A stretch of DNA of 64,000 nucleotides from Phycisphaerae bacterium (GCA_016782865.1 JADHXR010000011.1:1-64000); one strand, 5' to 3'. Shown: positions 7,873 through 18,989, counted from the first letter of the stretch. Notes: a model not told the origin generated them from the letters alone. Numbers and translations are program-made.

Positions 7873-8721
7873 CTACACTCTAATTTGGAACCGTCCACTC
7901 TTGCGTCTTCGAATAATCCTGTTGTTGCTCGGACTGCGTGGATTCCTTGTCTTGCCCCCTTTTGCCAATACGCCGGTAGGCGAACAGGGATGCCTGCCAC
8001 CGTTAGATCTTCCTTCTCCACCGCCCATCGGATGAGCAACCGGGTTCATCGCCTTGCCTCTTACGTGGGGCCTTCGACCCATATGGCGCTTTCGCCCGGC
8101 CTTGCCGATCCTCACATTCTGATGGTCGGGGTTGCTCAAGCGACCAATTGTCGCCCGGCATTCCTTGCGAACCATTCGCATTTCGCCGCTCGGCAAAACA
8201 ACGGTGACCCAGTTGCCTTCCTTGGCCATAATGCTTGCGGCGCTGCCGGCACCTCTGACCAGTTTTCCGCCCTGGCCGGCCCTCATTTCGATATTGTGTA
8301 TCTCCATGCCGGCAGGAATCGCTGAAAGAGGCATCGCGTTGCCAATCTTGGGCTCACAGGAAGGGCCACTCTCCACGCGGTCCCCGGCCTGAATGCCCAG
8401 CGGCGCCAGTATATATTTCTTTTCACCGTCAGTGTAGTGAAGCAGCGAGATAAAGCAATTCCTGTTGGGGTCGTATTCGATCGTCGCGACCTTAGCGGGG
8501 ACTCCATCTTTCGTACGCTTAAAGTCAATAATGCGATATATCTTCCTCGCGCCGCCGCCCCGGAACCGGGTCGTGGTAACGCCGCGATGGTTTCTACCGC
8601 CGGTTTTCTTTATCCGCTTGCAAAGCGATTTCTCGCGCCTTGACGTGGTCAACTCGGCGTAATCGTTAACCGAGCTGTTTCTTCGTCCGGCACTTGTTGG
8701 TTTGTAAACTCGAATACCCAT
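7873..8721 (-). CDS. rplB: Ribosomal protein L2 (uL2)
   Basis: L2 is needed for subunit association and for peptidyl transferase activity. The ATG at 8721 (MGIRVYKPTSAGRRNSSVND) is preceded by GAGAG, 10 nt away. The catalytic-loop segment reads AMNPVAHPMGGGEGRSNGGR, where most bacteria have NPVDHPHGGGEG. The key His after the Ala is kept, while the Asp is Ala and the second His is Met. Length is 282 residues. The gene sits between rplW and rpsS. Confidence 0.95.
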   Translation of the reverse strand: MGIRVYKPTSAGRRNSSVNDYAELTTSRREKSLCKRIKKTGGRNHRGVTTTRFRGGGARKIYRIIDFKRTKDGVPAKVATIEYDPNRNCFISLLHYTDGEKKYILAPLGIQAGDRVESGPSCEPKIGNAMPLSAIPAGMEIHNIEMRAGQGGKLVRGAGSAASIMAKEGNWVTVVLPSGEMRMVRKECRATIGRLSNPDHQNVRIGKAGRKRHMGRRPHVRGKAMNPVAHPMGGGEGRSNGGRHPCSPTGVLAKGGKTRNPRSPSNNRIIRRRKSGRFQIRV

Positions 8722-8801
8722 AATAGCAACTCTCAATTAATAGCCCACAGTCATAGTATTTCTCATCCGCGGACCACCGAATCGAATAAGACGTAAACCT
8801 C

Positions 8802-9095
8802 TCAGAACAAATCTATGTGGAAATCAGGATCGAGAAATACGACCGCCTTCTTCCAGCTCGGTGTCATGCCATACGTCCTGCCTTTTCGACGGTACTTCCC
8901 TTTACGGTTGGCAGTCCTTACTTTCTGGACTTTGACGCTGTATATTCTTTCGACAGCGTTTTTTATCTGAGTCTTGTTGGCCCTTTTGTTTACTTCGAAG
9001 GAGTACGCACCTTTGACATTCGCAAAATGCATCCCCTGCTCGGTAACTAGAGGCCGAATTATGATATTATAGTCATCCACATCAATACCCGTCAA
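8802..9095 (-). CDS. rplW: Ribosomal protein L23 (uL23), probable TTG start coupled to rplD
   Basis: L23 lies at the exit tunnel and docks trigger factor and SRP. Family features are IIRPLVTEQGMHF, VNKRANKTQIKNAVERIYSV and the C-terminal YRRKGRTYGMTPSWKKAVVF. No ATG fits the N-terminus. A TTG at 9093-9095 overlaps the rplD stop as TTGA, with AGGCGAG upstream in rplD, so translational coupling is likely. A GTG at 9078-9080 is the alternative. Length is 97 residues from the TTG. Confidence 0.9.
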   Translation of the reverse strand: MTGIDVDDYNIIIRPLVTEQGMHFANVKGAYSFEVNKRANKTQIKNAVERIYSVKVQKVRTANRKGKYRRKGRTYGMTPSWKKAVVFLDPDFHIDLF

Positions 9096-9727
9096 TTTTC
9101 ACTCGCCTGGTCTTTGCCCAGGACAGACAGAAGAGCTTCTTTGGTAAATAGCATCTTGCGGTAGTTACAAATATCGCCTGCGTTCAACTGACTCACAAGC
9201 AGAACCGCCACCTTCGGAATATTATTAGCCGACTTGCAGAGATTAGCATCTTCGGCCCCGATCGTAACAAGACAACTGCGTTCGATCTTCAAGTTGCTCA
9301 GAATATTGACAAAATCCTTAGTCCTGGGCTTATCGAATTTCAATCCATCGACCACGACGACATTATTGCCTAAGAGTTTGGCCAGTATCGCAGAATCACG
9401 GGCCAGTTTTCTCTGCTTCTTGGGCATGCGCTGGCGGAAGTCTCTCGTAGTCTTGGCAAAAGTAACGCCGCCGCCGACACGCTTACCCGTTCGGATGTTA
9501 CCGACGCGTGCATTACCGGTACCCTTTTGTCTGAACAGTTTCTTGCCTGCGCCGGCTACCATACCTCTGCTCTTGGTTGCCGCCGTTCCCACACGCTTGT
9601 TGGCATGGTACATCACGATGGCCTGCTTGAGCAGCGGGTGCCTGATCGACCCGCCGAAAGCAGCTTCATCAACCTTCAAGCTGTCGACTTTTTGCCCATC
9701 TATATTGTAAACAGCCAAATCAATCAT
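9092..9727 (-). CDS. rplD: Ribosomal protein L4 (uL4)
   Basis: L4 lines the exit tunnel and, in E. coli, represses its own S10 operon. The start MIDLAVYNIDGQKVDSLKV at 9727 is family-like; the longer frame reaches the rplC stop. The tunnel-loop signature KKLFRQKGTGNARVGNIRT is present (commonly RQKGTGRAR). Length is 211 residues. The stop overlaps the rplW start by 4 nt. Confidence 0.95.
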   Translation of the reverse strand: MIDLAVYNIDGQKVDSLKVDEAAFGGSIRHPLLKQAIVMYHANKRVGTAATKSRGMVAGAGKKLFRQKGTGNARVGNIRTGKRVGGGVTFAKTTRDFRQRMPKKQRKLARDSAILAKLLGNNVVVVDGLKFDKPRTKDFVNILSNLKIERSCLVTIGAEDANLCKSANNIPKVAVLLVSQLNAGDICNYRKMLFTKEALLSVLGKDQASEN

Positions 9728-9754
9728 TTTCGCGGTTTCCGTTTTCCTAATCAC

Positions 9755-10402
9755 TTATGCCTTTTGGGCAGTGCGAATAATGCAATAGCCGCCGGCTGCG
9801 CCGGGTATAGAACCCTTAACAACCAGCAGATTCTTCTCTTCGTCTATATTTACCAGCTCGTGGTTTTTCACCGTGACCCGCACGTTGCCCATATGGCCCG
9901 CCATCCTCTTGCCCCTCTTTGGACCCCCGCCATGGCCGCGATTACTGGCAAAACTCGCGATCGAACCGGGCGCTCTGTGCTTTCGTTCCGTTCCGTGCGA
10001 AGCTGGGAAACCGCCAAAGCCGTGGCGTTTCATTACGCCTGCGAAACCTTTGCCTTTGCTGGTGCCTACAACGTCGACGAACTTGTCCTCGGAAAAAACC
10101 GACACTGTCAGGGAATCTCCCGCCTGATATTGCTGCTCGGCGCCGGCCGCCAACCGCATCTCTCTGACGAATCGCTTAGGCGTCGTATTGGCTTTCTCGG
10201 CATGCTTGATTGCCGGCTTCTTCCTGCGAACCGGTTTGACTTCATCCAAACCAAGCTGGACAGCATTGTAACCATCGGTCTCGACCGTCTTTGTCTGCGT
10301 CACAACACAGGGGCCGGCCAGTATGACCGTAACGGGCACCAACTCGCCGGCTTCGTTATAAACCTGTGTCATTCCAACTTTTTTTCCCAGTAGCATCGCC
10401 AT
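9755..10402 (-). CDS. rplC: Ribosomal protein L3 (uL3)
   Basis: L3 is an assembly initiator whose central loop reaches the peptidyl transferase centre. The start MAMLLGKKVGMTQVYNEAG at 10402 is close to the canonical MxGLIGKKxGMT. The loop region GTSKGKGFAGVMKRHGFGG followed by HRAPGSIASFA is present. Length is 215 residues. The leader GAGCTGCGAAATT resembles the rpsH leader. The gene is second in the S10 cluster, 56 nt after rpsJ. Confidence 0.95.
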   Translation of the reverse strand: MAMLLGKKVGMTQVYNEAGELVPVTVILAGPCVVTQTKTVETDGYNAVQLGLDEVKPVRRKKPAIKHAEKANTTPKRFVREMRLAAGAEQQYQAGDSLTVSVFSEDKFVDVVGTSKGKGFAGVMKRHGFGGFPASHGTERKHRAPGSIASFASNRGHGGGPKRGKRMAGHMGNVRVTVKNHELVNIDEEKNLLVVKGSIPGAAGGYCIIRTAQKA

Positions 10403-10458
10403 AATTTCGCAGCTCTTATCCGGTGATTCGTTTGGCACCTTCTCAGACGTTTGACGAA

Positions 10459-10773
10459 TCAGGCCTTGATTCTTACAAAGACTCCAGCCGGAACGACCAA
10501 ACGGTTAAGCACCTCAACCGTTCGTGCGTTGGCCTCGTGAATATCAATTAGACGTTTATGAGTCCTCAATTCAAACTGCTCACGCGATTTCTTGTCGATG
10601 TGAGGACTTCTCAGAACAGTATATCTTTCAATTCGCGTGGGCAAGGGCACCGGACCACTAACGCGGGCATTTGTCTTTCGAGCATGCTCTACAATTTCTT
10701 TGGCAGATGCATCAAGTGCCCCGTGGTCATAAGATTCCATCTTGATTCTTATTCTTTCGGTATCAGCAGCCAT
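10459..10773 (-). CDS. rpsJ: Ribosomal protein S10 (uS10)
   Basis: S10 belongs to the 30S head and, as NusE, pairs with NusB in transcription antitermination. [20 protein letters not shown] opens the protein, and [20 protein letters not shown] is the family signature. The product is 104 residues. A good Shine-Dalgarno AAAGGA precedes the ATG at 10773. It is the first gene of the S10-spc run, with a promoter candidate about 400 nt upstream. Confidence 0.96.
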   Translation of the reverse strand: MAADTERIRIKMESYDHGALDASAKEIVEHARKTNARVSGPVPLPTRIERYTVLRSPHIDKKSREQFELRTHKRLIDIHEANARTVEVLNRLVVPAGVFVRIKA

Positions 10774-11169
10774 AATTTTCCTTTACGCTACTTCGCAGCC
10801 TTACCTCAACTTTGACAACACACAGATTCAATTCTCAGTCTACAGCATTCCTGCAAAACATTAAACCTGTCTTACTTGATTCTGGCAGGAGAGGCCTGTC
10901 CTTGGTCAATGATTACTGAATAATCGACTTTCCCCTCTGGTTTAGACGATTATTTCCACATTCTCAGCAATCAATTGTCAAATTTGCCTTCCTTACAAAC
11001 TTGGATTCAGATCAGTTGCGGCTCATCCAAAACCTTCTACGGGCCGTTTCAACACAACCCTTCACAAACTCAAATAAACCGTCCCTGACCACAAAATCTT
11101 TGACATGCCACAGCCCCACTAAGTCGCAAAGTCGTCCCTGACAATGCTCGCCACGGCTGAAAACCACGT
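10774..11169 (-). other. Long untranslated leader of the S10 cluster (no gene seen)
   Basis: This stretch of about 400 nt between the promoter candidate and rpsJ has stop codons in all frames and no convincing gene. In E. coli the S10 leader is the target of L4-mediated autoregulation. The length here allows such a structure, but no L4 hairpin could be recognised by eye. Confidence 0.4.
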
Positions 11170-11198
11170 AAAATATCACACAAATCAGACACTGTCAA
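11170..11198 (-). promoter_or_regulatory. Sigma70-type promoter for the S10-spc cluster
   Basis: On the minus strand TTGACA (11193-11198) is followed after exactly 17 nt by TATTTT (11170-11175). This is a perfect -35 with one mismatch in the -10 and optimal spacing. It lies in the fusA-rpsJ gap and points at rpsJ. It implies transcription of the S10 cluster independent of fusA. Confidence 0.6.
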
Positions 11199-11246
11199 CA
11201 TAATGTCCAAAAACTTTTCAATAAAATGCACAAAAATGTGACTTTT

Positions 11247-13322
11247 TCAAAAGATAATCTGCTTGGCGATCTGATCGGGAACTTTCTCATAATTCAATGG
11301 CTCCATAGTGAAGGTTCCCCTGCCCGCCGTCACACTTCTGATTTCACTCGAATACCCGAACGTTTCGATCAAGGGCGCCTTGGCATCGAATACCTGCATG
11401 TTCCCATGCGCGCGACAACTCGTAATCACCCCTCTTTTTGCAAGGAGGTTACCCTGAACCGCCCCGAAATTGGCCAGCGGAACCACTACCTGGAGGCGCA
11501 TGACTGGCTCGAGCAGAACTGGTTCGGCCTCTGCGACTGCTTTTTCCAAGGCCCTCGAGCCGGCCTGCTCAAAAGCCAGGCCCGATGAATCGACAGAATG
11601 AAATGACCCGTCAATTAACGTAACTTTAACTCCAACAACAGGATAACCCGCCAATGCGCCACTGCCTAAGGCGTCTCTGCATCCTCTTTCCACGTCAGGG
11701 ACGTACTCCCTGGGAACCGCATCGGCCCCAGCGGTATTCTCGAATTCCACCCCCGTGGTCCAATGGCCGTCCTCGGTCAACAGCGGCTCGATACGTAGAA
11801 CAACGTGACCGTACTGACCGTGACCACCTGTCTGCCGCACGAATTTGCCCTCGGCTTGAACTGTCTTCGTGATGGCTTCCCTGTAAGCGACCCGTGGCTT
11901 GCCAACCCTGACGTTCACCCCTTTTTCTCGTATCAGCTTGTGCTGCAGCACCTCCAGGTGCAATTCGCCCATTCCGCTGATGATAGTCTGGCCCGTTTCG
12001 GGGTCCGTTCTGCATTCAAAGGTCGGATCCTCACGTCTCAAGTCGGCCAGTGCATCACCCAGCTTTGCCTTTTCGGCGCTGGTTCTCGGCTCGATGGACA
12101 TATTCATGACCGTCTGGGGAAATGTAATACTTGGCAGACAGACTGGCTTCTTCGGATCGCAGATCGTATCGCCCGTAAGTGTCTGTTTGAGGCCAACGAC
12201 TGCGACAATATCGCCGGCGCCGGCAGCGTCCAGGACCTTTCGCTCGTTGGCATGCATCTCGAATATCCTGGTGATGTTCTCGCGTCGGTTGCGATTGACA
12301 TTCAAGACTCTGCTGCCTGATTTCAGGCTGCCCTGATAGATTCTCAGAAAACTCAAATCGCCGTGCACATCGCTGGTGATCTTAAATGCAAGCGCCACCA
12401 TGCTGCCGTTATGGTCACACTCAATGGATATTGTCTTGTTTGGGTCCCCAGGCTTGTGCCCGGTCAGGACATTTCTGTCCAATGGCGAGGGCAAATACGC
12501 AACGACGCCATCCAGCAGCCTCTGTACGCCGATGTATTTCAGGGCCGAGCCAACAAACAACGGATGGAGCTTGCCGCTCAAAGTCCCCTTTCTAATCGCC
12601 CCGGTAATCATCTCAACATCGACCGGCTTGTCGTGGACATAGTTGTCCATTAGCTCGGCATCGTGCTCGGCGGCAAGCTCGATCATCTCGTTTCTGTGCT
12701 GGCGGGCGATTTCCTGCATTTCCGCGGGGATTTCAGTTTCTTCAAATGTGGCCCCCATTTTCTCGGTCTTATAGAAAACCGCCTGCATCTTTATCAGGTC
12801 GATCACCCCGGCGAAAGAATCCCCGGCGCCGATGGGCAGCTGCAGCAAAATAGGATTGGCCAGGAGTTTGCCGCGGATGCTATCGACGGTCATCTCAAAA
12901 TCGGCACCGGTCTTGTCCATCTTGTTGACAAAGCATAGACAGGGCAGATCGTACTTTTGCCCCTGTCGCCAGACGGTTTCACTCTGCGCCTGCACGCCCT
13001 CGCTGCCGTCAAACACCGCCACCGCGCCGTCGAGGACCCGCAACGATCTTTCGACCTCGGCGGTAAAGTCGATATGTCCGGGCGTATCGATCAGATTGAT
13101 CCCAAAACCTTTCCACGGGCATTTGGTCGCCGCTGAAGTGATAGTAATACCTCTCTTCTGCTCCTCCTCCATGAAGTCCATTACCGCGGTGCCGTTGTGA
13201 ACCTCCCCCATCTTGTAGGTTTTACCCGTGTAGTAGAGTACGCGCTCTGTGACCGTTGTCTTGCCGGCATCGATGTGAGCCATGATTCCGATATTGCGCA
13301 GTTTTTCCAAATCGCTTGACAT
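11247..13322 (-). CDS. fusA: Elongation factor G
   Basis: EF-G is the GTPase that drives translocation and, with RRF, ribosome recycling. The G motifs are clear: AHIDAGKTT (G1), RGITI (G2), DTPGH (G3) and NKMD (G4), followed by the tRNA-mimic domains. The ATG at 13322 ([18 protein letters not shown]) is chosen over a TTG eight codons upstream and is preceded by GAGAG. Length is 691 residues, as expected. It lies between rpsG and rpsJ, but an intrinsic terminator follows rpsG, so it probably has its own promoter. Confidence 0.96.
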   Translation of the reverse strand: MSSDLEKLRNIGIMAHIDAGKTTVTERVLYYTGKTYKMGEVHNGTAVMDFMEEEQKRGITITSAATKCPWKGFGINLIDTPGHIDFTAEVERSLRVLDGAVAVFDGSEGVQAQSETVWRQGQKYDLPCLCFVNKMDKTGADFEMTVDSIRGKLLANPILLQLPIGAGDSFAGVIDLIKMQAVFYKTEKMGATFEETEIPAEMQEIARQHRNEMIELAAEHDAELMDNYVHDKPVDVEMITGAIRKGTLSGKLHPLFVGSALKYIGVQRLLDGVVAYLPSPLDRNVLTGHKPGDPNKTISIECDHNGSMVALAFKITSDVHGDLSFLRIYQGSLKSGSRVLNVNRNRRENITRIFEMHANERKVLDAAGAGDIVAVVGLKQTLTGDTICDPKKPVCLPSITFPQTVMNMSIEPRTSAEKAKLGDALADLRREDPTFECRTDPETGQTIISGMGELHLEVLQHKLIREKGVNVRVGKPRVAYREAITKTVQAEGKFVRQTGGHGQYGHVVLRIEPLLTEDGHWTTGVEFENTAGADAVPREYVPDVERGCRDALGSGALAGYPVVGVKVTLIDGSFHSVDSSGLAFEQAGSRALEKAVAEAEPVLLEPVMRLQVVVPLANFGAVQGNLLAKRGVITSCRAHGNMQVFDAKAPLIETFGYSSEIRSVTAGRGTFTMEPLNYEKVPDQIAKQIIF

Positions 13323-13369
13323 TGTTAGTCTCTCACATAAGGGCAAACCGATATCATTGCCCCAGGCAG

Positions 13370-13398
13370 ACTTTACAGGCCTGCCCCCTGCACGGCAA
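13370..13398 (-). promoter_or_regulatory. Weak promoter candidate for fusA
   Basis: TTGCCG (13393-13398), a 17-nt spacer and TAAAGT (13370-13375) point toward fusA from just beyond the rpsG terminator. Both boxes match the sigma70 consensus only partly. The location is the main argument, because something must restart transcription after the terminator. Confidence 0.25.
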
Positions 13399-13406
13399 CA
13401 CTACAT

Positions 13407-13448
13407 AAAAAAACTGCCACGGTCAGTTTCATAAACGCACCGTGGCAG
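13407..13448 (-). terminator. Intrinsic terminator after rpsG
   Basis: On the minus strand CTGCCACGGT (13439-13448) pairs perfectly with ACCGTGGCAG (13414-13423) across a 15-nt loop. Seven T follow directly (13407-13413). This is a textbook rho-independent terminator, 17 nt past the rpsG stop. It splits the usual rpsL-rpsG-fusA transcript or attenuates it. Confidence 0.78.
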
Positions 13449-13464
13449 ATTAAAGAAACAACGT

Positions 13465-13938
13465 TTACCAGGCGAAGTGGGCAAACGCCTTATTCGCCTC
13501 AGCCATCCTGTGGATATTTTCCCGCGTGGTCATTGCGCCGCCGCGTTCGTTGTAGGCGTCCATCAACTCGGAGGCAAGACGCTCGCACATCGGTTTGCCC
13601 TTCTTGGATCTGGCCGAGGTCAGTATCCACCTGAAGGCAAGTGACTGTTGGCGCTTGGCGCTGACCTGCATCGGAACCTGATAACTGGCTCCGCCGACAC
13701 GCTTGCTCCGAACCTCAATCATCGGTTTTGCGTTGTTAATCGCCTTCTCGAACACTTCAAGAGGCCCAGCGTCCTTTAGGTTCTTCTCCATGATGTCCAT
13801 CGCATCGTTGAAGACCCGCTGTGCAGTGCTCTTCTTGCCGTCCCACATCAGGCAGTTGATGAATTTCGAAACCAGCCTGCTGTTGTACTTCGGGTCCGGC
13901 TTTAACTGTTGACTTGAAGCGGTGAACTTTTTTGCCAT
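13465..13938 (-). CDS. rpsG: Ribosomal protein S7 (uS7)
   Basis: S7 starts assembly of the 30S head and contacts the E-site tRNA. The start [20 protein letters not shown] at 13938 has GAGG 7 nt upstream; the longer frame lacks this. [23 protein letters not shown] is the family signature and [16 protein letters not shown] follows. Length is 157 residues. It lies 70 nt after rpsL and is followed by a strong terminator. Confidence 0.95.
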   Translation of the reverse strand: MAKKFTASSQQLKPDPKYNSRLVSKFINCLMWDGKKSTAQRVFNDAMDIMEKNLKDAGPLEVFEKAINNAKPMIEVRSKRVGGASYQVPMQVSAKRQQSLAFRWILTSARSKKGKPMCERLASELMDAYNERGGAMTTRENIHRMAEANKAFAHFAW

Positions 13939-14008
13939 TGTTTTCCTCAATCTGGCAGTCGGCAACTGGCGAGCAATCACCCATTTAGCCGGCTACCCTA
14001 TAACCGAT

Positions 14009-14380
14009 TCACTTTGCTTTCTTCGCACCGTATTTGCTTCTGCCCTGCTTTCGATTGGCCACTCCGGCACAGTCGAGAACACCACGGACAATATGATACC
14101 GCACACCAGGAAGGTCTCTGACTCGACCTCCCCGGATGATGACCGTGCTGTGTTCCTGGAGATTATGGTCAATCCCGGGTATGTAAGCTGTAACTTCTTT
14201 ACCGTTGGTCAGTCTGACACGGGCGATTTTCCGCAAGGCTGAATTCGGCTTCTTCGGCGTCTGAGTTCTTACAATAAGACAAACACCTCGCTTTTGCGGC
14301 GAACCGCTGATGTCCGATACGCGTTTGCGACCCTTCGACTTCGCCCGCGGGCGCCTTACCAACTGGTTTATTGTGGGCAT
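14009..14380 (-). CDS. rpsL: Ribosomal protein S12 (uS12) with Arg88
   Basis: S12 sits at the decoding centre and governs accuracy. The ATG at 14380 ([20 protein letters not shown]) is canonical. The product is 123 residues and keeps [11 protein letters not shown] with Lys43. The loop at 84-96 reads [13 protein letters not shown], so position 88 is Arg where E. coli has Lys. In E. coli and mycobacteria K88R is a known streptomycin-resistance change. Here it is the native sequence, so low streptomycin sensitivity is inferred only. Confidence 0.96.
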   Translation of the reverse strand: MPTINQLVRRPRAKSKGRKRVSDISGSPQKRGVCLIVRTQTPKKPNSALRKIARVRLTNGKEVTAYIPGIDHNLQEHSTVIIRGGRVRDLPGVRYHIVRGVLDCAGVANRKQGRSKYGAKKAK

Positions 14381-14447
14381 AATGCTCGTAATCCCTGATT
14401 CTAACATATTGACACGTCCTGTTCGACCATCGACAGGATAACCCATT

Positions 14448-14475
14448 ATTATACTAGCAGTCACACAGATTCCAA
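14448..14475 (-). promoter_or_regulatory. Promoter for rpsL-rpsG
   Basis: TTGGAA (14470-14475), a 16-nt spacer and a perfect TATAAT (14448-14453) lie on the minus strand about 68 nt before the rpsL ATG. They fall within the 259-nt gap after rpoC. The -10 is consensus and the -35 has two mismatches. Confidence 0.5.
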
Positions 14476-14639
14476 GAGATTTTACACTCCGGCTGCAAAA
14501 TTTTTTGCGAGAACCTGAAAAATAGGTTTTTTGGCCTGCAAATCCACAAAATGCACGCGATAAACTGGTCTTTCAACTGCTATCTTGGCCTGTAGCCGGC
14601 CACAAACCACACGAGGGGAGAATCCGTCCAGACTTCGAA

Positions 14640-17600
14640 CTAACTGATTCCCAAGGCTTCCCTGACAGCGGCGTCGGCCTTTGCCTCGGCCTCTTTGGCT
14701 TCCTTGATTTCCTCGATCTCTTCGAACTCCTTCGGTAGCGGAGCTTCGACCAAGTGCTTGACCTTGATGTTCAGATACGGTTTGAAAGCCGTTCCGGCCG
14801 GTATCAGGTGGCCGAGTATCACGTTTTCCTTCAAACCGTACAACTCATCAATTTTACCGGCCAAGGACGCTTCGGTCAGGACCTTGGTCGTTTCCTGGAA
14901 GCTGGCCGCCGCGATGAAGCTCTCCGACCATAACGAAGCCTTGGTTATTCCCAAGAGCAGTGTAATAGCGGTTGCCGGCCGTGGTTTCTTGCCCGTGGCG
15001 CCATGACCGCCTACGCTTTCGACCTTCTCGTTAATAGCGGCCAACTCTTTCTTGTCGATGATTTGGCCTTCCTTCAAATCCACCGCGTCTCCGGGATCCG
15101 AAATCTTAAGGCTGTTTGTCAGCTTCTCATTCTCTTTCTGGAACACGAATCTATCGCTGACCTCGCCCGGCAAAAATGAACTGTCGCCGACGGATTCAAT
15201 CTCAACTTTTCGCATCATCTGCGAGCAGATTATCTCAATGTGTTTGTCGTTGATGCTGACGTTCTGCGAACGGTAGACGTTTTGAATCTCAATCGTCAAA
15301 TATCTTTGCAGGGCTTCTTCGCCCTTGATCCTCAGAATATCATGCGGCACCAAGGGGCCATCGGTCAGTGCGTCACCAGCCTCGGCAAAGTCACCCGTGT
15401 GAACGTTAAGATGTCTATCGCGTGGGACGTGGTGCTCCTTTTCCATCCCGGATTCACTTTTGATCGTAATCGTCATTTTGCCCTTGCGCTTGTCGCTCCG
15501 CAGCTCGACGCGCCCGCTGATTTCAGCCATCGCAGCGGGGTCTTTCGGTTTGCGCGCTTCAAAGACTTCCGTAACCCTTGGCAGACCACCGGTAATGTCC
15601 TGCGTCCCGCCGGTAGCTCTGGGCTGATGGGCAAGCAACTGTCCCGCCAGGACCTGCTGGCCCTCAACCACCTCAATTCTGGCCCCGGCAGGCAGGTAGT
15701 GAACGTCAAGTATCTTGCCGTCGGCGTCTTCTATGATGATCTGAGGGTGTTTATCGCCCTTGTGCTCAATCACCACCGGCTTGCCAGCCTGACCCTTGCG
15801 CTCTTCTTCGATCCCAATGGTCTCGCCCTCGATTACATCGACAAACTGTATAATACCGCCAACCTCCGCCAGAATCGGCGTGCGGTGCGGATCCCATTTG
15901 AACAGCGAAGCCCCGACCTTGGCTTTCTTGCCGTCCTTGACCACTACAATGGCTCCATAGGGAACCTTAAATCTGTCGAGTTCTCTGTCCTTGGCATCGA
16001 GAATAGCTATTTCGCCATTGCGCTTCAGTGCCACCGTCACTGTTTTGCCGTCTTCCCGCTCGAACTCGACGGCGTTTATGTCACGGTACTGAATCTTTCC
16101 CGCGTGCGTAGCTTTTTGTTCTCTCTCAAGAATTGCTCTTTCAGCAACTCCTCCGGTATGGAACGTCCTTAATGTCAATTGTGTTCCCGGTTCGCCGATC
16201 GATTGGGCCGCAACGATGCCGACGGCCGAGCCCTCTTCGACCAACTGACCGGTGCTCATGTCCCAGCCGTAACACTTGGCACAAACGCCGAACGGACTGT
16301 CGCAAGTCAACGCGCTTCTGACCCTAATGGCGTCGAGGCCCAAAGCTTCGATCTTTGCCGCCGCTTCGGTGGTTATGACCTCATTTTCGCGCACGATCAT
16401 TTTATTCGCGATCGGATTGCGAATATTGTCCCTGGCGGTTCTGCCGATAATCAACTCAGAAAGGGGCATATCAACCTGTTCACCTCTGCTGACCGCTCCT
16501 TTGGTTATCCCCTGCAGGGTCTGGCAGTCACGCTCGATGATGATGACATTCTGCGCCACGTCAATGAGCTTACGGGTAAGGTAACCGGAGTTGGCTGTTT
16601 TCAATGCCGTATCGGCCAGGCCCTTTCGGGCCCCGTGGGTTGAACTGAAATACTCAAGAACGGTCAATCCCTCGCGGAAGTTCGATTTAATGGGTGTTTC
16701 GATGATCTCGCCGCTGGGCTTGGCCATCAGCGCTCTCATCCCCGCGAGCTGCTGAATTTGGTCAACGCTTCCTCGTGCCCCGGAATCGCTCATAAGGAAA
16801 ATCGGGTTCAGGTACGGTGTGCCGTCGGCCTTGGTATCTTCTCTGAGGCCTTTCATCATCTCGCCGGTTACGGCCACTCTTGCATTTGTCCATGCGTCAA
16901 TAACCTGATTGTACCTCTCGCCCTCAGTTAGGACTCCGTCGTTATAGTTCTTGCGTATCTTGCTGACCCTGTCTTCGGTCTCATCGATGATCTGGGCTTT
17001 TCTCCCGGGAATCTTCAAATCGGTAACGCCAAAACTCAATCCCGCCAGCGTGGCATACTTGAAGCCCAAATCCTTTATTCTATCCAGCAGATCCACAGTT
17101 TCGGCCGAGCCCGTCAGTTCGAAACAGTCGTGGATTACTCGGCTAAGTCTCCTCTGAGACATCGTCACGTTGTAGAACGGCATTCCGTCCGGAAGCATAT
17201 CGTTGAATATGCACCGGCCCGCCGTTGTTTCGGCAATTTTCGGATTATGAATCTCTTCTGACTCGGTAACAACTCTGACATTGCCGAGTCGGACCTTAAT
17301 CATCGTATGCAAACCGATCTTGCCCGTATCGAGGGCCATTATTGCTTCGAAAATATCTCGGAACGCCCTCAGATCTTTACTTGCCGGGGCGCCGTAAGTG
17401 TCCATGTGGGTCAAATAATAGTTGCCCATCACCATGTCCTGGCTGGGCCCAACCATCGGTGAACCATTGGCAGGCGAAAAAATATTGGAGGTGGTCATCA
17501 TCAAAATATGAGTTTCCGCCTGCGCCTCGACGCTTAACGGCAAATGGACCGCCATCTGGTCGCCGTCAAAGTCGGCATTGAAGCCTCTGCAAGCAAGCGG

Positions 17601-18935
17601 GTGCAGCATAATGGCGTTACCCTCAACGAGGACAGGCTCAAAGGCCTGAACACCCATTCGATGGAGAGTGGGAGCACGGTTGAGAAGGACGGGGTGCTGG
17701 TGAATGACCTCTTCAAGGATGTCCCAGACCTGATCGTCGCGTCGTTCGATTATTCTCTTGGCACTCTTGATCGTATCGGCCAATCCGTGCTGCTTGAGCT
17801 TGCGAATGATGAAGGGCTGATACAATTCCAAAGCTATTTTCTTGGGCAGGCCACATTGATAGAGTTTCAGATTCGGACCCACAACGATTACCGAACGGGC
17901 AGAGTAATCTACACGCTTGCCGAGCAGGTTCTCTCTGAATCGGCCCTGCTTGCCCTTGATCATGTCCGTCAGCGATTTCAGGGGCCGGTTGTTGCTGCCC
18001 AGGACGGACCTGCGACAGCGGCCGTTGTCCATCAGCGAATCCACCCCTTGCTGAAGCATCCGTTTCTCGTTGCGAATAATCACCTCGGGTGCATTGAGAT
18101 CCATGAGCTTCTTCAAGCGGTTGTTTCGATTGATGATTCTCCGGTAGAGGTCGTTCAGATCGCTGGTGGCAAAATTGTCCCTTTCGAGAAGCACCAACGG
18201 TCTCAGATCCGGCGGGATCACAGGTACGACCTCCATGACCATCCACTGAGGCTTATTATTGCTGTTCTGGATTTGGGTAATGATCTTGAGCCGTTTTGTC
18301 AGGTCTTTGATCTTTTGCTTGCTGTTTGTCTTGGTGATAGCCCGCCTGAGCTGGGTACCGATCTGCTCCAGATCAAGATTCTCCAGCAAAGCTCTTATGG
18401 CTTCGGCTCCCATTGAAGCCTTGAATCCCTTTCCGTACTTGTCAACCGCACCTCTGTGCTCTTCTTCGGTGAGCAGCTGGCCGGTTTTTAAGGGGCTGTC
18501 GCCCGGATCGGTAACGACATATTCCTGGAAATATATGACCTTCTCGAGGTCGGCGCTCTTCATGGCCAGAAGGTTTCCGAGCCGATTAGGTATGGCCTTG
18601 AAGAACCAAATGTGCACGATCGGAGCCGCCAGATTGATGTGCCCCATCCGTTTTCTTCGCACTCGACTATGAGTGACTTTGACGCCGCACCGGTCGCAGA
18701 TGATTCCCTTGAACTTCGTTCCCTTGTACTTTCCACACGCGCATTCCCAGTCGCGTTCGGGCCCGAAGATTCGCTCGCAGAACAAGCCGTCTTTTTCCGG
18801 TCGATATGTGCGATAATTGATCGTCTCAGGCTTTCGCACTTCACCGAAAGACCAGCTACGAATATCATTTGGGCCGGCCAACGAAATCTTGACCGAACCG
18901 TAATCATTTATGCGATCGTAAATACTTCCCAGCAT
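14640..18935 (-). CDS. rpoC: RNA polymerase beta' subunit
   Basis: RpoC forms half of the polymerase active-site cleft. The catalytic Mg-binding motif NADFDGDQM lies at residues 453-461. The N-terminal zinc ribbon is CACGKYKG with ICDRCG at about 65-84, and the second zinc site includes [11 protein letters not shown]. The start [20 protein letters not shown] is preceded by a 54-nt gap from rpoB. Length is 1431 residues, normal for beta' without large lineage insertions. The C-terminus is rich in Glu, Ala and Lys. Confidence 0.97.
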   Translation of the reverse strand: MLGSIYDRINDYGSVKISLAGPNDIRSWSFGEVRKPETINYRTYRPEKDGLFCERIFGPERDWECACGKYKGTKFKGIICDRCGVKVTHSRVRRKRMGHINLAAPIVHIWFFKAIPNRLGNLLAMKSADLEKVIYFQEYVVTDPGDSPLKTGQLLTEEEHRGAVDKYGKGFKASMGAEAIRALLENLDLEQIGTQLRRAITKTNSKQKIKDLTKRLKIITQIQNSNNKPQWMVMEVVPVIPPDLRPLVLLERDNFATSDLNDLYRRIINRNNRLKKLMDLNAPEVIIRNEKRMLQQGVDSLMDNGRCRRSVLGSNNRPLKSLTDMIKGKQGRFRENLLGKRVDYSARSVIVVGPNLKLYQCGLPKKIALELYQPFIIRKLKQHGLADTIKSAKRIIERRDDQVWDILEEVIHQHPVLLNRAPTLHRMGVQAFEPVLVEGNAIMLHPLACRGFNADFDGDQMAVHLPLSVEAQAETHILMMTTSNIFSPANGSPMVGPSQDMVMGNYYLTHMDTYGAPASKDLRAFRDIFEAIMALDTGKIGLHTMIKVRLGNVRVVTESEEIHNPKIAETTAGRCIFNDMLPDGMPFYNVTMSQRRLSRVIHDCFELTGSAETVDLLDRIKDLGFKYATLAGLSFGVTDLKIPGRKAQIIDETEDRVSKIRKNYNDGVLTEGERYNQVIDAWTNARVAVTGEMMKGLREDTKADGTPYLNPIFLMSDSGARGSVDQIQQLAGMRALMAKPSGEIIETPIKSNFREGLTVLEYFSSTHGARKGLADTALKTANSGYLTRKLIDVAQNVIIIERDCQTLQGITKGAVSRGEQVDMPLSELIIGRTARDNIRNPIANKMIVRENEVITTEAAAKIEALGLDAIRVRSALTCDSPFGVCAKCYGWDMSTGQLVEEGSAVGIVAAQSIGEPGTQLTLRTFHTGGVAERAILEREQKATHAGKIQYRDINAVEFEREDGKTVTVALKRNGEIAILDAKDRELDRFKVPYGAIVVVKDGKKAKVGASLFKWDPHRTPILAEVGGIIQFVDVIEGETIGIEEERKGQAGKPVVIEHKGDKHPQIIIEDADGKILDVHYLPAGARIEVVEGQQVLAGQLLAHQPRATGGTQDITGGLPRVTEVFEARKPKDPAAMAEISGRVELRSDKRKGKMTITIKSESGMEKEHHVPRDRHLNVHTGDFAEAGDALTDGPLVPHDILRIKGEEALQRYLTIEIQNVYRSQNVSINDKHIEIICSQMMRKVEIESVGDSSFLPGEVSDRFVFQKENEKLTNSLKISDPGDAVDLKEGQIIDKKELAAINEKVESVGGHGATGKKPRPATAITLLLGITKASLWSESFIAAASFQETTKVLTEASLAGKIDELYGLKENVILGHLIPAGTAFKPYLNIKVKHLVEAPLPKEFEEIEEIKEAKEAEAKADAAVREALGIS

Positions 18936-18989
18936 TTAAGGCCCCTTGCAATCGATACTCGCTAAATGCGATAATCAATGATCATCTTT

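Noticed and set aside
15240-16172. 310-codon plus-strand frame opposite rpoC
   Set aside because: It is a shadow frame with no motif; the rpoC reading frame is unambiguous.
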